Assembly (NCBI RefSeq): GCF_001956045.1
Contig: NZ_MRTH01000001.1
Span: forward strand, 372,001-436,000
DNA from: Paenibacillus sp. FSL H7-0331
GTDB taxonomy: Bacteria > Bacillota > Bacilli > Paenibacillales > NBRC-103111
Length of the DNA stretch: 64,000 nucleotides
Direction of reading: 5' to 3'
This document shows positions 42,663-52,160 of the stretch, one piece after another. The position numbers and the translations under genes were made by a program. The first letter of the stretch is position 1. Each line of letters opens with the position of its first letter. The notes under the pieces were generated by a model. That model saw nothing but the letters and a program-made list of their open reading frames with translations. It was not told the DNA's origin and did no database searches.

Positions 42663-43520
42663 TCAACCCAAAGGTAAAAACTGCAGAGAAGCCTGTATAG
42701 CCTGCTCCAGCTGGGGCGTCGTTCCCTTAAATGGATGAACAGCTCCGAATGTATGGTTTCCACCAGCAATAGTGACTACGGAATGCTTGGCATCCCCCGC
42801 ACGCATCTGTTGAAAGCCTTCCATCAGACGGGGTGAATCCTGATCCCCCTGAATCTGCTGTACAGGGATAGTGAGACCCGCTAATTGTTTCACAATGTCA
42901 AACCGTTCCTTGTTGTCCATCAGGTCCTCATAAAATACAGCCTTGATCGGCATTTCCTGCTTGGTGCGTACATTGGCCACGTAGGCGATCCCGTACTCCT
43001 CCAGCTGCTTTTTGAAAGTGTCGTCAAACAGATCCGTGAATCCGATTCCGTTCCATGTTAATACAGATTTAACCTGCGGATGCTCAGCAGCAAATATAAT
43101 GGCGGTTCCTCCACCTTTACTGTGCCCCCACAAATGAATACTTTCCTTGTCCGCAGCATCAGCAAGTGGAAGCTTATTAGCAAGCAGCGCCTGAAGAATG
43201 ACCTCCAGATCCTGCTGCTCTCTGGAAAACGTATTCACGGCGAAACGCTCCAGCTCATCAAAATCGGTTTCATTCACCCCGTTGCAGGAAAAATTAAAAG
43301 TGATTACATAATAGCCCTGCTCTGCAAAACGTGTGGCGATATATGGGAAAAACCCCCACTCCTTAAAGCTTTTAAAACCATGACAGATCAGCAGCACGGG
43401 ACATGGGCCAGGTCGGTCCGGTACAACTCTAACTTCTCCGCGGATAAACAGTTTCTCTCCTGAGTCCAAGTATCCTGCTTCCAAGGTAAATGCTTCCTGA
43501 GTCGTAGAAGTTTCGCTCAA
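42663..43520 (-). CDS. Alpha/beta hydrolase (dienelactone hydrolase-like)
   Basis: 285 residues, cytoplasmic. Catalytic Ser in LWGHSKGGGT, acid in QIQGDQDSPR and His in AGGNHTFGAV form the expected triad; LLICHGFKSFKEWG supplies the oxyanion region. The TTG start is favoured because AAGGAG lies eight bases before it; a GTG three codons upstream overlaps that site. It appears to be a single gene. Esterase or acyl-hydrolase activity is likely; substrate unknown. Confidence 0.88.
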   Translation of the reverse strand: MSETSTTQEAFTLEAGYLDSGEKLFIRGEVRVVPDRPGPCPVLLICHGFKSFKEWGFFPYIATRFAEQGYYVITFNFSCNGVNETDFDELERFAVNTFSREQQDLEVILQALLANKLPLADAADKESIHLWGHSKGGGTAIIFAAEHPQVKSVLTWNGIGFTDLFDDTFKKQLEEYGIAYVANVRTKQEMPIKAVFYEDLMDNKERFDIVKQLAGLTIPVQQIQGDQDSPRLMEGFQQMRAGDAKHSVVTIAGGNHTFGAVHPFKGTTPQLEQAIQASLQFLPLG

Positions 43521-43684
43521 ATCACTCACTCCTTAGCCTTCGAATTGTCTTCTTATATCTATTGTACAGCTTTACTCTCTTGTATGCACGACTCATTGAA
43601 GACGTTGAATCAAAGGTGAATAAAATCGTGTGAGATGGGTAATATTGTGTACGTCATAAATCCAAACGAGAGAAGGAAACCTAC

Positions 43685-43873
43685 ATGAGCAAAAAAAACA
43701 TAGAGCAGGATACGCGCCCTACTCCCACACCTGACTTTATCATTACACCTGTCGATCAGCAGGATGCTGCCCCGACAGATATGGTGAGCGAGGCTGTCGA
43801 AGAAATCATGGATAGGGTTGAAGACACATTCGACGGTAAATCAGATGATGAGAAGCAACAAAGCAACAAATAG
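43685..43873 (+). CDS. Small acidic hydrophilic protein
   Basis: 62 residues, no membrane segment. A Thr/Pro-rich start (TRPTPTPDFIITP) is followed by an acidic helix (SEAVEEIMDRVEDTF). A good AGAAGG site stands before the ATG and a strong terminator follows the stop, so it is a believable gene. I do not recognise a family. Confidence 0.65.
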   Translation: MSKKNIEQDTRPTPTPDFIITPVDQQDAAPTDMVSEAVEEIMDRVEDTFDGKSDDEKQQSNK

Positions 43874-43879
43874 ACATCG

Positions 43880-43909
43880 AACAAAGACACCCTTATCGGT
43901 GTCTTTGTT
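43880..43909. terminator. Bidirectional terminator
   Basis: AACAAAGACACC and GGTGTCTTTGTT pair perfectly over 12 bases with a six-base loop. T-rich bases follow on the plus strand, and the arms themselves supply a U-rich end on the minus strand. It separates the small acidic gene from the converging permease gene. Confidence 0.85.
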
Positions 43910-43915
43910 TGTTTC

Positions 43916-44800
43916 TTATTCTTTAACTGATCCCAACGTTATGCCATGAATGAAAAAGCGCTGCAACAGTGGGTAAACGATCAGTACAGGGATCATCGCG
44001 ATAAAAATTTTGGCCGCATTCAGAGTCTGATTGGATAACTCACTCATTCTTTTTAACTGCTCGGTATTCAAGGTTGAAGCATCAATAATCACAACCAGCT
44101 GCTGAATGTACGTTTGCAGCGGATAATGGTCGGCTCTCGACATCAGCACCAATCCGTTAAAAAATTCATTCCAATGATACACAATACTGAACAAGGTTAC
44201 TGTAGCAAGAACCGGAACCGCAAGAGGAATATACAGCTTAACCAGCATGTACCAAGGACCCGCACCATCAACCAACGCCGCTTCCTCCAGCTCTTTGGGT
44301 AAATTACGGAAATAATTAACGACCAGAATGACATTAAATACCGGAACGCTGTGTCCAAGCACAAGTCCCCAAATATTATTGATCAGGCCAAGCGCCTTGA
44401 CCGTTTGATACCATGGAATCAGACCGCCGTTAAACAACATGGTGAACACCAATATCCACATCAGTATATTTCTGAGCCGAAAATCTTTTGTTGTTTTGGA
44501 TAATGGATAAGCCATGAGAACCGTTACGACAAAGCTGACAACCGCGCCCAACACCACACGCTGAATCGAAATCCAGAACGAGTTGAAAAATTTGCTGTCA
44601 TCCATAATCTCACGGTACGAGTTCAAATTAAATCCAACTGGCCACAATCTTACCTGCCCGGCTGCCGCTGCCGAATTCTCACTGAGCGAAACCGCCAGCG
44701 TATACCAGATCGGCAAAATACACAGGAGCGATACACCGACCAGCAGCACTATCAATACAATATCAAACACTTTGGACCCCAGTGTTGCTTCCTTAACCAT
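43916..44800 (-). CDS. Sugar ABC transporter permease, YtcP type, system D
   Basis: 294 residues, six predicted helices, EAA loop ELEEAALVDGAGPW with YIPLAVP, C-terminus HGITLGSVKE. ATG start six bases after AAAGGAGG; an ATG two codons earlier falls on that site. It is the last gene of the kinase-regulator-lipoprotein-LplB-YtcP unit, 41 bases after its partner permease. Confidence 0.94.
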   Translation of the reverse strand: MVKEATLGSKVFDIVLIVLLVGVSLLCILPIWYTLAVSLSENSAAAAGQVRLWPVGFNLNSYREIMDDSKFFNSFWISIQRVVLGAVVSFVVTVLMAYPLSKTTKDFRLRNILMWILVFTMLFNGGLIPWYQTVKALGLINNIWGLVLGHSVPVFNVILVVNYFRNLPKELEEAALVDGAGPWYMLVKLYIPLAVPVLATVTLFSIVYHWNEFFNGLVLMSRADHYPLQTYIQQLVVIIDASTLNTEQLKRMSELSNQTLNAAKIFIAMIPVLIVYPLLQRFFIHGITLGSVKE

Positions 44801-44841
44801 AACCATCCTCCTTTCACCAACTGTTTCAACCCGTTCATCTA

Positions 44842-45732
44842 TTAAAAAATACGATAATTTGCATATTTGGAAGCCATGAAATAAGAGCAAGTGATAAGAA
44901 TAAAGCTGACAACCGACTTCAATAGCCCCGCTGCTGTCGCCAGTCCATACTGCAAATTCACTAATCCTGTCCGGTAAACCCAGGTATCGATAATATCGCC
45001 CGTGGAATATACGAGTGGATTATACAGATTGAAAATTTGATCAAAACCGGCATTCAAGACATTGCCCAGACTTAATACAGTGAGCAGAATCACTGTTGTC
45101 GCTATTCCCGGAACCGTGACATGGAATAGGCGCTGCAAACGGGTTGCACCATCCATCGCCGCTGCTTCATACAAGGAAGGATTGATTCCGGTTAAAGCTG
45201 CCAGAAAAATAATCGTATTAAATCCAAATTCCTTCCAAACGTCGCTTCCTACAATAATAAAAGGAAACAGGTCCGCCCTCGCAAAAAATAAAATCCGCTC
45301 TCCCCCGAGCGCCGACAGCATATCATTAATCGGGCCTTTGTAGGCAAAAATATCAAGAAGTATCCCCGAAAGAATGACCCACGACAGAAAGTGCGGTAAA
45401 TAGACGATGGTCTGAATCCATCTTTTCAATATCATAATTCTTAATTCATTGAGCATTAAAGCAAAAACCAACGGAACCATCAGATTGGCGATAATTTTCA
45501 TGACCGCAATAAAAATCGTATTCACGAAAATCGTTTTGCTATCTCCGAGCGAAAACATATAGCTGAAATTGTCCAGACCTACCCATTCCGAATGCAGCAT
45601 GCCCAAACCCGGATTGTAATCCTGAAATGCGATGACGAAGCCGAACATCGGAACAATACTGAACAGGGTCAGCCAAATAAAACCCGGCAGGAGCATGATA
45701 TAGTAGTGCTTGGCAAAACCTTTTGTTACCAA
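44842..45732 (-). CDS. Sugar ABC transporter permease, LplB type, system D
   Basis: 296 residues, six predicted helices, EAA loop SLYEAAAMDGATRL with VTVPGIA. TTG start with AAGGAG nine bases upstream. It lies between the lipoprotein (156 bases upstream) and the YtcP-type permease. It pairs with the latter to form the membrane channel. Confidence 0.93.
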   Translation of the reverse strand: MVTKGFAKHYYIMLLPGFIWLTLFSIVPMFGFVIAFQDYNPGLGMLHSEWVGLDNFSYMFSLGDSKTIFVNTIFIAVMKIIANLMVPLVFALMLNELRIMILKRWIQTIVYLPHFLSWVILSGILLDIFAYKGPINDMLSALGGERILFFARADLFPFIIVGSDVWKEFGFNTIIFLAALTGINPSLYEAAAMDGATRLQRLFHVTVPGIATTVILLTVLSLGNVLNAGFDQIFNLYNPLVYSTGDIIDTWVYRTGLVNLQYGLATAAGLLKSVVSFILITCSYFMASKYANYRIF

Positions 45733-45888
45733 TGCTTTTCACTCCTTAAGTGAAGTGCGGTGAAGAAGAGAAGAGAGCAGTTCCGGCTGCCATGTGGTTC
45801 CACCTCTTATTCACCGCACTTCCTAAACTCGCACAATATAAAGATGGTTCATGGCTTTGCGCCATTTTCCCATATAACCGCTTATCGA

Positions 45889-47598
45889 TTACTGCTTGGC
45901 AGCCTCATCCACCTCGGCAGTGATTTGGTCCCCGCCTTGTTTTTTCCAATCCTGAACGAATTGGTCGAACGTCTCAAGCGGTGCGGCGCCCATAATAATT
46001 TTCAGGAATGTTTCCTTTTCCAGCTTGTCGAGGCTTGCCCATTTGCCTTCCATCGTTTTGGTTTGGGAATACGTCACACTGTAGGTTTTCTTGTACGGCT
46101 GTTGAAGTGCAGCCACACCTACGAATGTAGAATACATCCGCTTCCATACACCCAAGTCAGCATTCGGATTCCAATATTCGATATCTACCTTATCGTAGGG
46201 CTCCAGCTTCACCTTTTTCACGTTTTCGGCATCAGCCTTGAGCAATTTATAACCCGGGATGTCCAGCTCTTCCGGTTTCTTGGTGCCTGCTAGTACTTCC
46301 TTGAGCATCTTCAAGGTTACGTCCATTTCGTCCATCGGAGCGAATACCAGTCTTAATGGATAATTGTTAATAGCGACTTTCAGGTCGAATTTCGACTCAT
46401 CACGCAGCAGCAGGTTGACCATCTTGATCGCGGCCTCCGGATGCTCATAGCCTTTGCGAACGACAACAAATTGGTTCGATGGTGTACCCATATGCGGGGT
46501 AAATTCACCCTTGGCGTCAAGTGGAACCGCATAAGCCTGCCAGTTGGCTTTCGGATCGTTTTTGATTGCATCTCCCAGAGGGCCATAGCCACCCCACCAC
46601 ATACCAAACCAAATACCTGATTTTCCCGCCTTGATCAATTCAGTAGCATCCTTACGTACGCTCATCTCTCGATCAATTAAGCCTTTGGCATACAGGTCAC
46701 GCAGCTTGGCAAGCGCTTCCTTGGTCTCACGCGTGATTGAGCCGTAAACAGACTTGCCGTCAGATCCCTTGATCCAGAATCCAGGGTAAGCATGATACGC
46801 CGAGAAGATCGGGTCAAAGCCATAATTATTGTTATTCGGTACAATGAAGGTCGCATTCGTAAAGCCACCGGATTGAGGCCCGGTGATTCCTATCGTATCG
46901 GCCTTTCCGTTGCCGTCAGGGTCTTGCTCGACGAACGCTTTGGCCACCTTTTCCAGCTCATCGATCGTCTTGGGAACCTGCAAACCGAGCTTATCCAGCC
47001 AATCCTTACGAATCCACATCATATGAACCATGTCAGACTCCGTCGTGACATTTGGCAGCGCCATCAGCTTTCCGTTGAATGTTACATTTTTAGTGGCCAA
47101 TCCCTTGGTCGTTTCAATAATGCTTTTAATCGCAGGTGAAGCAAATTTATTGTAAACTTCAGTTAAATCGGCGAGCTGTCCTGCCTTGACCATCTGTCTA
47201 AGCTGTGTATCGTTGACAATCATCGTGTCCGGCAGGTCGTTACTGGCTATGGATAAATTGACCTTCTGGTCATAATCTTTACCTTGAGCTGCCTGCCAAA
47301 TCATTTTGGATTCAATATTCAGCTGCTCTTTGACATATTTGGTGTACTGGTTGCTTTCCGGCGTATCTCCTGGTGGCAGTGATTTATCAGAGGGATCGAT
47401 GCTTTTTCCAATGTTAATCGTGATCGGTTTGTCATATTTGCCGAATGGATCTGCTGCTACAGCTGCTACTGCACCTGCGTTCGGTGTATTCGCTGCGGCT
47501 TTCGATTCCTCCTTGGTCGAATTCGTATTGCTGCATGCGGTTATCACAATTAACATAGCTGCGATTGAGATCTGGATGGATTTTTGGGTCTTACGCAT
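45889..47598 (-). CDS. Extracellular sugar-binding lipoprotein (LplA/LipO type), system D
   Basis: 569 residues with signal peptide and lipobox ITAC, an Ala-rich linker and the calcium-loop-like EQDPDGNGKADTIG. It is longer than the other three lipoproteins here and only distantly like them. ATG start with GAAGGGGG seven bases upstream; the frame is open for 129 bases more but without a site. It precedes the two permeases and follows the regulator by 162 bases. Confidence 0.93.
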   Translation of the reverse strand: MRKTQKSIQISIAAMLIVITACSNTNSTKEESKAAANTPNAGAVAAVAADPFGKYDKPITINIGKSIDPSDKSLPPGDTPESNQYTKYVKEQLNIESKMIWQAAQGKDYDQKVNLSIASNDLPDTMIVNDTQLRQMVKAGQLADLTEVYNKFASPAIKSIIETTKGLATKNVTFNGKLMALPNVTTESDMVHMMWIRKDWLDKLGLQVPKTIDELEKVAKAFVEQDPDGNGKADTIGITGPQSGGFTNATFIVPNNNNYGFDPIFSAYHAYPGFWIKGSDGKSVYGSITRETKEALAKLRDLYAKGLIDREMSVRKDATELIKAGKSGIWFGMWWGGYGPLGDAIKNDPKANWQAYAVPLDAKGEFTPHMGTPSNQFVVVRKGYEHPEAAIKMVNLLLRDESKFDLKVAINNYPLRLVFAPMDEMDVTLKMLKEVLAGTKKPEELDIPGYKLLKADAENVKKVKLEPYDKVDIEYWNPNADLGVWKRMYSTFVGVAALQQPYKKTYSVTYSQTKTMEGKWASLDKLEKETFLKIIMGAAPLETFDQFVQDWKKQGGDQITAEVDEAAKQ

Positions 47599-47759
47599 GT
47601 TAACGCCCCCTTCTTTCCTGTACGAATGATCTTGCTGTATAAAAGTAACATATAAATACCGCTTCCCCGGATAGAAAGCGGTTACGGGTTCAGGTAGGTA
47701 TATGCTCGACAATTTCTCTTCTTCCAAACAAGCCCTCTCGTTGACCGACCTCCTTCTTC

Positions 47760-49214
47760 CTATTTATCGGACATTTCCCTACCCTCGCGCATGGTTAGCC
47801 TAAATTCACTTGGCAAAATGCCGATTTGCTCGCGAAAGGAGCGACTGAAGTATTTCTCGTCCATATATCCGGTATTTTCTGCAATCCAGACAATCGTCTT
47901 ATTCGTGTACAGCAAGTATTCCTTCGCCTTCTCCACGCGCAGCTGACGCAAATAATCATTAAATGTTTTACCTGCGATTTCCTTAAAGCATTGGCTAAAA
48001 TAACTGCGGCTCATATTGACTCTCCTGGAAATGTCCGCTGCGGTAACCTGCTGGTGCAGTTCTTGATGCAGCATCTGAATCGCCTTCATTACACATTCGA
48101 TCACCTCGGGGGAAAATGCCGGCTTCGCAAGCGCTTTGCGAATCAAATCACGCACCTGTACGAGCCATTTTTCAACCTCATGCCAGCTGTCAAAGGTAGG
48201 ATTAAGCTCTAGCTTCACCAGGCCAAGAGGCACGAATAACCGATTCCACTCGTCTGTCAGCCCATATAAAAGCCCGATTAGCTTCACCTGCGACAGCCGC
48301 AGCAGCTTAAGCTCATATACAAGCTTGCTGAACACCAGATCGGTATGAATCCATTCATGGGAAGACCACTGACTCTTTAATACATAAGAGTTATCTTCAG
48401 AAGAATTCCGTTGGTGAGCTGTGGAATTGTTCATCGTCAAGTAGACAATTGCAGGTTGATCAGGATCATAATCATAAAAAAATTCCTTCTCCCTGTACTC
48501 CCGTAACCATCGATGTATCTCCTGCTGCTTGTGACCCTTTAAACCATTCAAGCCGAACAGCATCCAGCCATGCTGGCCAGCAAGACTGCTGATTAGCTGC
48601 TCCATGCGTAGCTGCGCAATCGGGTCTTCCGGTTGTACTGGATTCGACAGCCATAGATTGGGCTCGACCTCAATCCATTGAAGTTCATGAGAACCCAAGC
48701 CCTCCTGTTCACTCCAAGGCCTCATCCCTTTAAATCTTAATTCCTTGTTCAAGGCGATCCATACATAGGCACGATCCGAGCTGAAGCCAGCCTCATCCTG
48801 AATTACTGGCTTGTTTCCTTCCGCCAATAATCCTGCCTGCATAATCCGCTTGTGAATTCGCGCCAGAACTTCTTCAAAGCGTTCCTTCTCCAGCTGTACC
48901 TTGGCAATATAGTCAATAGCACCGAGACGCAGTGCCTCCTGCACATATTCAAAATCCTGATGAAGCGTTAGTACAACAATATGAATCTGCGGCAACTGCT
49001 GACGAACCAACCGCATAAGCTCAATTCCTGACATTACCGGCATGGCCAGATCGGTTAGCAGCAGATCGACAACGTTGGTTTGCAAAAATTCAAGCGCACG
49101 CTCTCCATTATTGGCCTCACCCACAACCTGCATATCAAATTCGTGCCAAGGCATTGCCGATATTAAGCCTTTGCGAACTAATTTATCGTCATCCACTACG
49201 AGTACTCTAATCAT
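47760..49214 (-). CDS. Response regulator, YesN family (REC + AraC HTH), system D
   Basis: 484 residues. Receiver with D8-D9-D10, phospho-acceptor D55 (LTDLAMP) and Lys in DYIAKVQ; linker; two AraC helix-turn-helix motifs (TAADISRRVNMSRSYFSQCF and VWIAENTGYMDEKYFSRSF). ATG start inside the kinase end, overlapping by eight bases with AGGAGG seven bases upstream. Unlike systems A and C, the kinase comes first here. It probably drives the lipoprotein-permease genes downstream. Confidence 0.94.
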   Translation of the reverse strand: MIRVLVVDDDKLVRKGLISAMPWHEFDMQVVGEANNGERALEFLQTNVVDLLLTDLAMPVMSGIELMRLVRQQLPQIHIVVLTLHQDFEYVQEALRLGAIDYIAKVQLEKERFEEVLARIHKRIMQAGLLAEGNKPVIQDEAGFSSDRAYVWIALNKELRFKGMRPWSEQEGLGSHELQWIEVEPNLWLSNPVQPEDPIAQLRMEQLISSLAGQHGWMLFGLNGLKGHKQQEIHRWLREYREKEFFYDYDPDQPAIVYLTMNNSTAHQRNSSEDNSYVLKSQWSSHEWIHTDLVFSKLVYELKLLRLSQVKLIGLLYGLTDEWNRLFVPLGLVKLELNPTFDSWHEVEKWLVQVRDLIRKALAKPAFSPEVIECVMKAIQMLHQELHQQVTAADISRRVNMSRSYFSQCFKEIAGKTFNDYLRQLRVEKAKEYLLYTNKTIVWIAENTGYMDEKYFSRSFREQIGILPSEFRLTMREGREMSDK

Positions 49215-50952
49215 GGATACTTACCTCCTGAACAGGCAGACTTAAAAATATTGTCGTTCCTTCCCCAATCACACTGTCAATTCTAAGCTCCGCCCGCTTA
49301 CCATACTGGGACTCGATCACACGTTTTACATAATTCATACCAATCCCCATGCCAACCTTTCGCGTTTCCACTTCCTGATTGTTTAATAAATGACGAATCG
49401 TTTCCTCCGACATGCCGGAGCCGTTATCGTGAATCGAAATCTCAATACATTCATTTAATCGGACATTAACCTGTATGTATCCGTCGTCGTTTAATCCATG
49501 ATAAAGTGCGTTTTCAACAAGCGGCTGCAAAATAAATCGAGGAATCGGCATTTTCAGTACACTCTCATCCACATGAAGCTGAACATCAAATTTAAAATCG
49601 TATCGTATTTGCTGCAAGATCAAATACTGCTGGAGTGCGTCAATTTCCTCCTGCATCGTTGCCGCCTCACCCAGCTTGCCCAAGTTATAATACAACAGCT
49701 TGTTCAAGGACGAGACCAGACGGTCAATTTCGCTTTGACCATTCATGACAGCCAACCAATGCACCGTATCCAATGTGTTCATCAAAAAATGCGGATTAAT
49801 CTGATACAGCAGCTTCTCCACCTCCAGATCAACCCTCCGCTTCTCCTTCTGCTCTACCTCACTGAACAGCTCCCAGATTTGCCGCTTCATTTGGCGAAAT
49901 TGATTGAGTAAGTAATCAAACTCGGGAATTTGGGTCGAGGCGGGTTCATACTGCCTCTGGTTTTGCGCCAGCAGCTTGATTTCTTTATTAAAATGATTTA
50001 AAGGGCGATAGACCATTCTCCATAAAATCCAACCGAGCAGCAGGCTTACACCTATAAACAGCAAGGTAATCAGTAATATTTGCACAAACCAGCGGTTCAT
50101 TTCTTTGTTATAATCAGCTTTCGGAATCAGCGAGATCACGCTCCAGCCCTGATTACTTGTCTCCACGAAACCATAATAGCCATTGTACTCACCCAATTTG
50201 CGACCGTCGGTAATCACCGAGAAGTAAGAATCACGCGGAAATATATCGGCCACCTCGCTGTAAGCGACTCTGTTGTTGTTGTCCACAATCAGATGGGATG
50301 GCCTGCCTCCAAAAGGATCATTATTCAAAATCGTCTGTGTCAGCCGAAACCCGCTTTCAATATACACATAGACATCATCACGATCCGGGAGATCCACCTT
50401 TCTCAGTGCCGACAATACGTATTGGTTGTCAAAGCGATTGTTGCTAATATGCGGTCCATAGTAGGAAATCCCATAATATTCAGCAAGCAGTGGCAGTGAG
50501 TTCAAGGAAAAGTTCTCTTTAACCCCCAGGTTCTCAAAATTGTATGTATCGTCCTGTTTGAAATAATACAGCGTAAGCCCGACCGACGGATTGGTAAACG
50601 AAATCAGACTCAGCTCTTGTTTGATTTCATCGGTCATTTGTGCCCTTTCGTAGGGCTGGCTGGCCGAGAGCAGCTGATCCAGCTTCTTGCCTACGGCCCC
50701 TTGAAAAGCTAGCTGCTGAGAAACATGATTCAGGTTGGTGATCGTATTTTCCAGTGAAAGCTCAACCTGCTTCAGATTGCTCTGGATACCGGTTTGAATT
50801 TTATTGGTGAGCAGCGAGTAGATCGTATAATAAGAAATAAGTCCGATACTGATAAAAGGAATCAGGGCCGTGAATGAAAAAATGATCATAATTCTACGTT
50901 TCAAGGTTAAGTAATCATATAAAAAAGAACGCCAACGCTTCATTGTCAACAT
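49207..50952 (-). CDS. Sensor histidine kinase, YesM family, system D
   Basis: About 581 residues: N-terminal helix (IIFSFTALIPFISIGLISY), extracellular sensing region, second helix (WFVQILLITLLFIGVSLLLG), HAMP linker, H-box YQINPHFLMNTLD, and HATPase motifs ENALYHG, DNGSGMS and VGMGIGM. The start is uncertain among ATG 50952, ATG 50943 and GTG 50964; AGAGGA lies about 13 bases before the one chosen. First gene of the five-gene system D. Confidence 0.92.
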   Translation of the reverse strand: MLTMKRWRSFLYDYLTLKRRIMIIFSFTALIPFISIGLISYYTIYSLLTNKIQTGIQSNLKQVELSLENTITNLNHVSQQLAFQGAVGKKLDQLLSASQPYERAQMTDEIKQELSLISFTNPSVGLTLYYFKQDDTYNFENLGVKENFSLNSLPLLAEYYGISYYGPHISNNRFDNQYVLSALRKVDLPDRDDVYVYIESGFRLTQTILNNDPFGGRPSHLIVDNNNRVAYSEVADIFPRDSYFSVITDGRKLGEYNGYYGFVETSNQGWSVISLIPKADYNKEMNRWFVQILLITLLFIGVSLLLGWILWRMVYRPLNHFNKEIKLLAQNQRQYEPASTQIPEFDYLLNQFRQMKRQIWELFSEVEQKEKRRVDLEVEKLLYQINPHFLMNTLDTVHWLAVMNGQSEIDRLVSSLNKLLYYNLGKLGEAATMQEEIDALQQYLILQQIRYDFKFDVQLHVDESVLKMPIPRFILQPLVENALYHGLNDDGYIQVNVRLNECIEISIHDNGSGMSEETIRHLLNNQEVETRKVGMGIGMNYVKRVIESQYGKRAELRIDSVIGEGTTIFLSLPVQEVSIHD

Positions 50953-51087
50953 ACCGCTGTGCACATCCTCTTATCCATCTATACGTATAGAATGGCACTT
51001 TTGGTAAAATTACGCAATAGAAAGGATGCGTTCCAAGACTTGTATCTGAATTAAACAATTATCCACCTCCTGTATGGGTCAGAACCT

Positions 51088-51112
51088 AAAAACGGCCGCC
51101 TCCAGGCGACCG
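51088..51112 (-). terminator. Terminator after CotS-type kinase-like gene
   Basis: On the minus strand CGGTCGCC, loop TGGA, GGCGGCCG (one wobble), then five T residues, 17 bases past the stop at 51129. Confidence 0.85.
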
Positions 51113-51128
51113 CGATCCATTCTGAAGC

Positions 51129-52160
51129 TTATGATGGATCATCCTTTTCCATTGGCAATCCCTCTGTCCTATAAGACGAAGTTTGATTTGAAGCCGCTTT
51201 TGTTATTTCCTCAAGTCGGATGGCGCCCTCAGAGGATAACCATTGAATCAGAGGCTCCTGCTTTGGATAGTGCTTTTGCCACTTCACCAAAGGGTTCGAA
51301 GCATAGGCCGATTGAAACAGGAAAAACATAGCGATTCGGGCCACAGCGACTGGGAGTATATGCTTCTCTTCATCCGTCAGTGGTCCATATCCCTCTATAA
51401 AAGTTCTGTCAAAGCTGTAGGCATACTCCGGCAGCAGCACATAGATAACCCATAACGCGTAGGCGACATCGTGAATCCTTGTTCCTTGCTGCATAAAATC
51501 AAAGTCCATCACACAGCTGACTTCATCCCCCGCATAACCCAGATTCCAAAAGTGCCAATCCCCATGAAGAACCGCTTTCGGAAGTGAAGCTTCAATCCGT
51601 CCCCATTTGTTCGACAAGTCTTCAAGGATGAGCTCCATACTGGAAAGCTCGGCTTGAGGAACCATATCAAGACTCTTTAGACGGTCGTTTGCGTGTTTGT
51701 AATAAACAGAGCTTCGATAAAAGGACCAGCCCGGTTTAGGACCCGGATGTACATGCTCCAGCGCCTGATGGTAAGCCCTTAAGCTCCGCGCGCTGGCATA
51801 TACCTGGCTTTCCCGACATTGGAAAGGCTCAACCGCCACAAACGCGGACACCTGAAGCAATTTATCCTTACATCTTATAAAAGAGTCGCCATTCTTCGCC
51901 AAAAGAGGTGCCAATACCGGCAGCCCCTTCGCACTCAGCTCCGCAAGCATTTTTCCCACATATCGCAGATGCTTGATCGTATTATTTTCGTTCAATATTC
52001 GAACAACAAATTCACCTTCGCTGGTCTCCATTTTTACATTTGTATTAAATGCTCCACCCAGCTTTCCAAGAACCTTATGAAAACTGCCTATTTGAAATTG
52101 CTCGCATATGAGGTTCGGCTTAAAATAATCCTCATTCATCGAAAACTTGGAGTTTCCCAT
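51129..52160 (-). CDS. Aminoglycoside phosphotransferase-fold protein, CotS-like
   Basis: 343-residue kinase-like protein of the APH/choline-kinase fold. The nucleotide region is LGKLGGAFNTNVKM and EFVVRILNE, the catalytic loop is AVLHGDWHFWNLGY and the metal Asp is in CVMDFDF, so the active site looks intact. In spore formers such proteins (CotS, CotI) sit in the coat beside glycosyltransferases, as here. The ATG at 52160 has AAGGAG eight bases upstream even though it overlaps the preceding gene by 29 bases; an ATG at 52139 has no site. Role in coat assembly is inference from context. Confidence 0.85.
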   Translation of the reverse strand: MGNSKFSMNEDYFKPNLICEQFQIGSFHKVLGKLGGAFNTNVKMETSEGEFVVRILNENNTIKHLRYVGKMLAELSAKGLPVLAPLLAKNGDSFIRCKDKLLQVSAFVAVEPFQCRESQVYASARSLRAYHQALEHVHPGPKPGWSFYRSSVYYKHANDRLKSLDMVPQAELSSMELILEDLSNKWGRIEASLPKAVLHGDWHFWNLGYAGDEVSCVMDFDFMQQGTRIHDVAYALWVIYVLLPEYAYSFDRTFIEGYGPLTDEEKHILPVAVARIAMFFLFQSAYASNPLVKWQKHYPKQEPLIQWLSSEGAIRLEEITKAASNQTSSYRTEGLPMEKDDPS

